From assembly GCA_026315105.1 (NCBI GenBank), contig CM048755.1, positions 758,589,301 to 758,653,300 of the forward strand: DNA of 64,000 nucleotides, in the 5' to 3' direction. The DNA is from Locusta migratoria (taxonomy: Eukaryota; Arthropoda; Insecta; Orthoptera; Acrididae). Positions within the stretch are counted from its first letter, which is position 1; each line of letters opens with the position of its first letter. The position numbers were made by a program, and so were the translations under genes. A model generated the notes under the pieces. The model searched no databases, was not told where the DNA came from, and saw only the letters and a program-made list of their open reading frames with translations. Shown piece after piece: positions 57,878-64,000 of the stretch.

Positions 57878-58186
57878 ATTGGAAGGAAGGGTAAAATCGC
57901 GCCGCTGAAGCAGGCGGCGAAACCGAACTCCAGGTGGAAGCAAGGCTATCACAGACAACCGATATTGGTTATCGAGGGAGTCATTAAAGAATAATGTGCA
58001 AGACGGATGGTTGACACGAGACACGTCCGCTGGTGGCTGCAATAAATTGCAAAATCATCTACAAAAAGGGATCCAGAGACGTCAGCTGAAAGGCAATTCA
58101 CGATCAGATTGATTGCAATGGCAAAAAGAACCACGCTCATGACAGAGCCCTGTGGCACCACATTCTCCTGGCAAGAGGTACTGTAT
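57878..58186 (-). mobile_element. Lin-A scrap A7 with internal deletion
   Basis: 58020-58186 encodes RT (ENVVPQGSVMSVVLFAIAIN, GSLFVDDFAIYC). It is joined at about 58018 to 57878-58017, which belongs to the region between RT and RNase H (RLSVIALLPPGVRFRRLLQ). Roughly 0.75-0.9 kb is missing between them compared with other copies. The right side ends abruptly at the terminal-hairpin sequence beginning near 58187. Confidence 0.75.
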
Positions 58187-58260
58187 TTGCTCGAATATAG
58201 GCCGCACATTTTTCCCCAAATTTCGGCGTACAAAATTGTGGTGCGGCCTATAATCTAGAT
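58187..58260. mobile_element. End of a DNA transposon with an internal hairpin, jerky/Tigger-like (tentative)
   Basis: GTACTGTATTTGCTCGAATA is followed by a perfect 11-bp inverted pair, ATAGGCCGCAC (58197-58207) and GTGCGGCCTAT (58241-58251). Arthropod Tigger/jerky-type MITEs often begin with ACTGTATTTRCTCGAAT and an AGGCCGCAC word (recollection, not a search). It interrupts Lin-A RT sequence that resumes, after a gap, at 59797. The opposite terminus was not found. Confidence 0.45.
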
Positions 58261-59540
58261 TCAATCCTCCTCCCCCCAACCGCTCCTTTTCCCAAAGTCG
58301 TCAGTTTCAAAAATTACACGCTCCCTTTTATTTTGGTTTGAGAAACGTAATAAACTAGATAATTTTCAAAAATGCAAAAGTAACAGTTTCGCAGAACTGC
58401 ATAAACGTTTTTGTACATGTTCACAGAAACAGCGCGGGAATTCATGGAAGTCGATATTTTGATATAAATCGAATGGTGTCATTCTGTACCGCAGCTAACA
58501 AAAGCTGACGACTAACACGCCTGTGCGGCCTTAAAACAAAAATAGTACGTAACACACACTTCCTAAGCACACAAATGATTTTAATTTGATGTAGTCAATG
58601 AAGCTAGTCTTCGCAATAAAAGTTTAGGGTGTGTCCCGAGAGATTTTACCGTGACGTTTATGTTGGTACAGTAACGCCTACCGTGAGCCGTGGTGGGAGG
58701 TTAAGGTAGCAGGACAACTGATTTATGTAGCTAATGCTGATGTTGAGTTCCAATGCTACATTTTAAAATAATGTACTTTACTACCACTAGATTCACTGGT
58801 TTCACATTCATTGGGAGTTATTTCTATGAAATGATGTACATGGAACTATGGGCCGTTTTGCAGCCTTGCAACTGAATCATTTAGGTTGTAACAGCAAAAC
58901 CACAGTTTCTGTTTTCAATTATGAAGTCAAGCAAACATGGGTATATTTACATTTTAGCCCTTGAAATGCACGACGACTCTTCGAACATTTTAATAGTTAC
59001 CGTTATGTGTGAAGCATTGTTACCAGAACTGAAATTATAAATTGCATTACGTTTCTATTCAAGTAGATATTCTTCTCTGCAGTACTTGTACCGTGTTCCG
59101 AATCCATAATTGTTATACTTCATTTGTATAGGTATTTCGAATTCTATGTATTTTAGTCTGCAATTCACTAATCGTCAACCCATCAATATTTAATTTCACA
59201 AATAATTGCCAGAAGAGCACTAACATGCCGTTAAAATCACACAAACACGTACACAATGCATATATGTTCAAAAACCAAATTATTTCTTCCGTTCCCCCCT
59301 TTATGTCTTATTTTGTTGTGTATCGGGCGTAACCTAAAAACACGCGCAATCAGTTTCGCCAAAGTTGGTAGATGCCAAAACTGTTTAGTTTCGCCAACGA
59401 GTTGCGCCAACGTCTGTCGCGCATGCGTATTGGCCAGTAGCGCAATTTCATGAATTTTAGTGTCATGTATACTAGCCTACTGTGACAAGGCAACCTTCGG
59501 GTCAGCTGTGCGCTTGTTTCCCGCTACAAACTTGCAAGCC
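58261..59540. other. AT-rich sequence, possible interior of the DNA transposon
   Basis: No transposase or exon recognised. A slightly CpG-rich patch lies at 59320-59440. Confidence 0.3.
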
Positions 59541-59550
59541 AAAACGTGTG

Positions 59551-59552
<2 letters not shown>

Positions 59553-59606
<54 letters not shown>
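59553..59606. repeat. (TC)n microsatellite
   Basis: About 27 uninterrupted TC units. Confidence 0.95.
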
Positions 59607-59610
<4 letters not shown>

Positions 59611-59796
59611 CGAAAATACTTTCCACAGCACACACCTACATTACAACACTTTAAACGCCCGGTAACACGCCTTTGTTCGGCATCCCCTCACTTGGGGCGC
59701 CCGGAACGGCCTGTCTTCCTTTCTTATTCGTTTATTTACAGATTTGCATATTTGTTTTGAGTTTATTATTTCGTTAACATTGTGTTTCTGATTACG

Positions 59797-59886
59797 ATTC
59801 GAGGAGCCAGACCAACCGAGCATTAACCATGCGTTCCATCACCTTACAGACGCAGCTAGTAAGAGAAATGGGGCGATAACTGGATG
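59797..59886 (-). mobile_element. Lin-A scrap: RT N-terminal motif
   Basis: 90 bp encoding SYRPISLTSCVCKVMERM and NARLVWLLES on the minus strand. It is upstream, in element order, of scrap A7 at 57878-58186; both may derive from one copy split by the DNA transposon. About 300 bp of RT are missing between them. Confidence 0.75.
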
Positions 59887-60710
59887 TCAAATAGATTCTG
59901 TGTTTCTACAATTCCAGAAGGCTTTTGACAATACCTCATAAGCGTCTTAATTCAAACTTTGTGCTTATGGAATATCACCACTGGTTTGTGATTGGCTTCA
60001 TGATTTCCTGTCGAAGGACACAGTACGTTGTACCTGACGGTAAGTCATCGAGTAGAAGAGAAGTGAATCTGGTATTCTACAGGAAAGTGTTACAGGGCCC
60101 CTAGTGTTCCTCATTTTTATAAACAGTTTAGGAGACAATCTCAGTAACTCTCTTAGACTGTTTGTGGGTAATGCTGTCTTATCTCTTAGTAAAGTCACAA
60201 GAAAATCAAAAGCAACTGCAAAATGATAACATTTGCATGGTGCAAAAATGGCAATTGACCCTTAATAAAGAAGTGTTAAGTCACCCACATGACCAATAAA
60301 AGAAGCCCATTAAACTTCATTTACACAATAAATAAGTCAAAACTACAGGCCGTAAATTCAACTAAATACCTAGGAGTAACAACTACGAACAACGTAAATT
60401 GGAAAGAACACACACAAAATATTGTAGAGAAAGCGAATCAATGAGTGTTTCATAGGCAGAACACTTAGAAGATGCAACAGCTCTGCTAAAGAAACTGCTT
60501 ACACCACATTTGTGCGCCCAAGTGGGATTGACAGACAATTTAGAGAAAGTACAGAGATGGGCAACTCATTATCGCGATTTAGCGGAGGAGAGTCACAGAA
60601 ATTATGCACGACTTGCGGAATGTAAGCCATTAAAAGAAATGGTGTTATTCATTGCAACAAGATCTATTTGTGAGATTTTCTTCACAAGATTTCTCTTTTG
60701 AATGCAAACA
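59887..60710 (+). pseudogene. CR1-like LINE reverse transcriptase, decayed
   Basis: Plus strand in several frames: VFLQFQKAFDNTS (motif A), QGPLVFLIFINSLGDNLSN (motif B), LRLFVGNAVLSLSKVT, where the catalytic ADD reads VGN, then a thumb region with QLNT.KY.GVT-like words. A final block at 60510-60701 contains NLEKVQRWATHYRDLAEES. The order and spacing fit an insect CR1/Jockey-type RT. The active site is lost. Confidence 0.7.
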
Positions 60711-61552
60711 AATTTTTTAACACCTATCTACATAGGAAGATAATCATCAATATAAAATAAGAGAAATCAGATCTAAAACTGAACGATTTAGGTGCTAAAG
60801 AATGAAACTGTAGAAAAACATCATAAAGCTGTTCGATGAACAATCTGCCGTGCAGTTCAATGTGACTTTCAGAGTATACATGTTGATATCTATTTGAAAA
60901 GGGTCCTATATGACCACGAAATGTAAAACCAAGATATTAAAAAAATATGACATATTTCTGCCGAATACTACTAAATCAATGTATTTTCATTTATACAGCC
61001 ATGAATAAATACAAAAATGCACAGTTGATGGCACAGATGTGTTGCAGCATGTTTGGATGGTAAGTAAAAACAGTGATTTGCATATCAGGCAGACCTCATA
61101 CCCAGATTTGTTTTTACCACAAACATGGAAATCTTAAGAGCTACACCTTCAGAATAATTAGTACTTTGTATACAAACTTATTGAAAACAACAAAAGTCAA
61201 ATTCTCATTATTTACGTAACAATGAAATTAAAGATTTGGACAAAAACTTCAATTCCTTTGGGTCTCATAGTTTCACATTGTACATTGCCTTTAGTTGCCA
61301 CGGCTGTCAAGATGTTTTCAAATTAACTAACATCATTCGGTAACCTTTTCGTGAAAAATGTGATCAATTGATACTTTACTTTTATTGGGAACTAAGTCAT
61401 TAGTAACTATACACAAAATACAAAAATATTGAGAAGGGTTTTTAAGGATAGAAAAAAGTCTATATTTCACTACAGTGGGTTTCGCATGATCGATGCTTCC
61501 TAAAGCTGTGCAGATGCATGGACAGAAGCTATACCATCTCAAGGTTATTTAC
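60711..61552. other. NSF upstream intron, nothing recognised
   Basis: AT-rich, only short open frames. Confidence 0.4.
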
Positions 61553-61554
61553 TA

Positions 61555-62597
61555 CAGTAAAACCCCACTTTTATGTTTTCCTGCCATTTACACCATTTTT
61601 TGTCACTCCCATCAAATTTCCCATGTTCACAATTGGAATTTGCCTCCTTTTGTGGTAACATTTACACTTTTCCTGTGTTTTACACTTTTTGAAACTATAA
61701 GGAAAAAAAAAAATGACAGTCGACAAATTGATGCCGGCATGGCTTTCCTTATAAACATTATACTTGAAGGTGAATCTTGGGGTTTAACGTCCCGTTGACA
61801 GCGTCGTCATTAGAGACGGTATAGTGTTTATAAATGTTACACAGTAAAGTTTCTTGAAACTTTGCATTTATTCATATGTGTACTTCGCGCTTCATTGTTT
61901 GCAGTATGTGCCCAGTTGACTCGCGATGGAGTATCCCATCAGCCAAGCGATGATTATCAGCTGGTCTCCGTTTACGCATCTGGTAATTTTTCGTGCTTTG
62001 CACGACGTGTTTCGAGAATTTATTGTGAAATACAAATATTTCTGTAAGTATTTTTTTGTGATGTTTTATAAACGGTAAGACTGATGCTTTGATTTTGTAT
62101 GGTTTTCTGCCCAAGGGAGGACACCGTATATTGTAACCTCAAAAACACTGTTATAATGTGAGATGCCGACCCTGTTCAAATGTCACAAAAACAGTTACGC
62201 ATATATTTGCACTCGAGAACAAAAAAATTCTTTAATATCTTCATGCGGAATATCTAAAAATACAAATAGTACAGAACACGTGCAGTTTCACTATGTAAAT
62301 AATGAACAACTGTTAGCAAGCCTTTTATTGGTAATTATGATGAATGAAAAAATTAAAAAATTTCTACTTCCTGTAAAGTTACTAGTTCCACCTGGTGCTT
62401 CAAACAGTACAAAATTAGGATAACCTTCATTACATAATAAACTCCCTTGCGAGTATTTTTATGTCTATTATGAACATTTATCAAGTATCACAAAATGCAA
62501 GTGTGATCCGGTAAGCATATTTTACCATTTAAAATATTTCCCACATTTTACAATTTTCATTAAGCCCTTTGAAAAGTGTAAAAGCAGGATTCTATTG
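61555..62597. mobile_element. Probable pogo/Tc1-mariner-type MITE, 1,043 bp
   Basis: Starts CAGTAAAACCCCACTTTTAT and ends in the reverse complement of CAATAGAATCCTGCTTTTAC; 14 of 21 positions agree. TA is found on both sides (61553-61554, 62598-62599). The TA duplication and the A/C-rich termini suit pogo-like elements. No transposase was found inside. It has acquired an isolated LINE/SINE-type 3' tail (61785-61820). Confidence 0.5.
61785..61820 (-). mobile_element. Isolated LINE/SINE 3' tail with hairpin
   Basis: In minus orientation, GTCTC and GGGAC form a 5-bp stem (one G.U) around a 19-nt loop opening TAATGACG, followed by GTTAAACCCC. The architecture equals the Lin-A 3' hairpin but the sequence differs, suggesting another LINE or SINE family. 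No body could be delimited. Confidence 0.45.
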
Positions 62598-62599
62598 TA

Positions 62600-63130
62600 T
62601 ATTAGAACTGAGAATATGTTTAATACATCTGCAACTTCTAGTGCCTTTCTTATACACATGAGTTACCTGTGCCTTTTGCAAGTCTTTTGGTACTTTGTAC
62701 TGGATTAAAGATTCATGATAAATGCAAGGTAAGGAAGGGGCCAATGCAACCAAGCACTCTTTGTAAAACTGAATTTGTACCCCATCTGGACCTGGCAACT
62801 TGTTTGTTTTCAACTCTCTCAGCTGCTGGTTTAGAGAAGCTAGCCTATTACTATGTCCTCCATTTGGGAGTTAGTGTAACCATCAAATGAAGATATGTTT
62901 GCATCATTCTCCTACGTGAATGATTTCTTGAATGTTAAATTTAAAACTTCGTCCTTCATTTTACTGGCTTCTATCACCACCCCAGAATGATCAACAAGTG
63001 ACTGGATTGAGGCCTTTGATCCACTTACTGGTAGAACCAACTTTTTTTGGGTTCTCGGGGGAAGATCTTTTGCTAAGGTATGATGGTGATAGTTATTGTA
63101 TGCTTCTAAGAGATGAAGGTAAATGTTAAG
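62600..63130 (-). pseudogene. CR1-like LINE: linker and RT N-terminus
   Basis: Minus strand: SKASIQSLVDHSGVVIEAS and DEVLNLTFKKSFT (the spacer before RT), then after a frame change KTNKLPGPDGVQIQFYKEC (the SPGPDG motif) and LIQYKVPKDLQKAQVTHVYK (P..W..A.V.PIFKK motif). It stops before motif A. The second CR1-type remnant in this corner, opposite in strand to the one at 59887-60710. Confidence 0.65.
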
Positions 63131-63539
63131 AAAAATCACACATCATGCAATCCCAAGGATGTGGTCCTGTTATCTGAATGTAAGTAAGAGCTTGTGCAAA
63201 TGAATGAAACCTCTGAAATGGAAGATACGTCGTCTTATGAATTTATCGAAGACAAAGTAACTTGTGATTCAATCAAGATACCCCTTCTAGTCACTGATAG
63301 TGTGAACCTGAAAATGATTCATATCTGGGTAATCTTTACAGTGGACATACTGTGTGAAGCAGTACTTAACATTAGGATCTAAGCCACAAACTTATCACAC
63401 TACAGTTTCAGACAGCTTTTTAACATAACAGTTTCATGAAACTAACTGTACGAAACACTGATCCATCCCGTAGGGCTGTGAAATTTAGTATAAAGAAAAA
63501 TGACTTGTTTCCTGCAAGCATACATACACAAACATCCAT
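63131..63539. other. Unassigned sequence
   Basis: A 62-residue plus-strand open frame (63194-63382) has no recognised family and no convincing splice sites. Confidence 0.3.
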
Positions 63540-63730
63540 ATTCCACAAGCAACCTGACAGTACTTGGCAGAGGGTACTTTGTGAACCACTTTCAGTTCCT
63601 ACTTTTCTTATTCTAGTCACGTACGGTTTGCAGAGAAAAATGACTCCAGGTAACCCTGTATGTGGACTAATCTCTAATTTCATCCTCATGGTCTATTCAC
63701 GAGTGTATATCAGTGGAAGCAACATACTGG
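63540..63730 (-). mobile_element. LINE-derived repeat resembling an orthopteran CR1-type tail
   Basis: Plus-strand words GGCAGAGGGTACTTTGTG, GAGAAAAATGACT and GGACTAATCTCTAATTTCAT recall a very abundant repeat I associate with grasshopper genomes (GGCGGAGGGTAC, GGAAAAATGACTGCC). This is recollection only; alignment would settle it. Confidence 0.4.
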
Positions 63731-63955
63731 TCAACTAACGCTTTTGCACCTGAGTCCAATGAGGACTCTTGTGCCCAATTAACTGCATTTTTTAAAATTA
63801 TTTTTAGAATTCAAGGTGTAATGCTACAGCTAAAAATGTTTTTGCAGCTTAAAGTATCCTCTTTTTGAATAAGAAGGTTCTGATAGGAGAAAGAAGTAAC
63901 TCTGGCATTATCAAGAATGTGTTAAGAAGCGTATGCTAATTATTTTTATTCACAG

Positions 63956-64000
63956 GATGTAGGACATAAACTACGAATGGGTAAAGTTGAAAATGTGTAC
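63956..64000 (+). CDS. Possible start of an unidentified plus-strand exon
   Basis: A good acceptor (TATTTTTATTCACAG ending at 63955, with a GCTAAT branch-like word) precedes 15 open codons reading DVGHKLRMGKVENVY up to the window edge. The other two frames close at once. No partner exon is visible upstream, so this may be chance or part of another repeat. Confidence 0.2.

Overview
This window is eukaryotic, most likely from a large-genome insect. An orthopteran (grasshopper or locust) is my inference from the repeat repertoire: I-type LINEs, tRNA-derived SINEs, Penelope-like elements and CR1-like fragments. I could not run a database search. There is one recognisable host gene, on the minus strand: N-ethylmaleimide-sensitive factor (NSF, the AAA ATPase that disassembles SNARE complexes). 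Two adjacent D1-domain exons are present, 56337-56536 (Walker A) and 29563-29787 (Walker B). Their splice sites and phases are compatible, so one intron of 26,549 bp separates them. The rest of the window is the flanking NSF introns.

Nearly everything else is layered retrotransposon and transposon debris. Two LINE families are named here for convenience. Lin-A is about 5.5 kb: structured 5' leader, ORF1 with an RRM-like region and CCHC knuckles, ORF2 with endonuclease, RT and RNase H, and a 3' hairpin. Lin-B has a different leader and a related ORF1/ORF2. All Lin-A and Lin-B copies lie on the minus strand, sense to NSF, and all carry stops or frameshifts.

Layout. 1-5068: Lin-A copy A1, running off the left edge. 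5.1-8.9 kb: RTE-like and CR1-like fragments and a small Penelope-like element. 8.9-14.5 kb: Lin-B copies B1 and B2, an ORF1-less Lin-A piece and a 17-bp minisatellite. 14.8-19.65 kb: a Penelope-like element with RT and GIY-YIG domains between long inverted arms. 19.7-29.5 kb: Lin-B fragments and two more large inverted repeats. 29.56-29.79 kb: NSF exon. 30.4 kb: 26-bp minisatellite. 31.4 kb: pogo/Tigger-like transposase remnant. 32.15-37.84 kb: Lin-A copy A2 carrying a SINE. 38.49-55.84 kb: a nested Lin-A stack. Element I is flanked by an 11-bp target duplication. Element II sits inside ORF1 of I. A 3'-truncated element III sits inside RT of II. A 2.67-kb hAT-type transposon with a perfect 8-bp target duplication, itself holding two SINEs, sits in the endonuclease of II. 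56.34-56.54 kb: NSF exon. 57-64 kb: Lin-A scraps, a jerky/Tigger-like terminal hairpin, CR1-like RT fragments, a probable pogo-type MITE, and a possible plus-strand exon at the right edge.

Three observations stand out. First, one 3' hairpin (5-6 bp stem, 18-19 nt loop opening TRATRAC) is shared by three Lin-A copies, two tRNA-SINEs, a third SINE-like insert and an isolated tail, with covarying stems; this looks like a LINE/SINE recognition element. Second, the inverted arms of three unrelated-looking Penelope-type elements share a hammerhead-like layout with covarying stem II. Third, the nesting history of the 17-kb stack can be reconstructed from target duplications.
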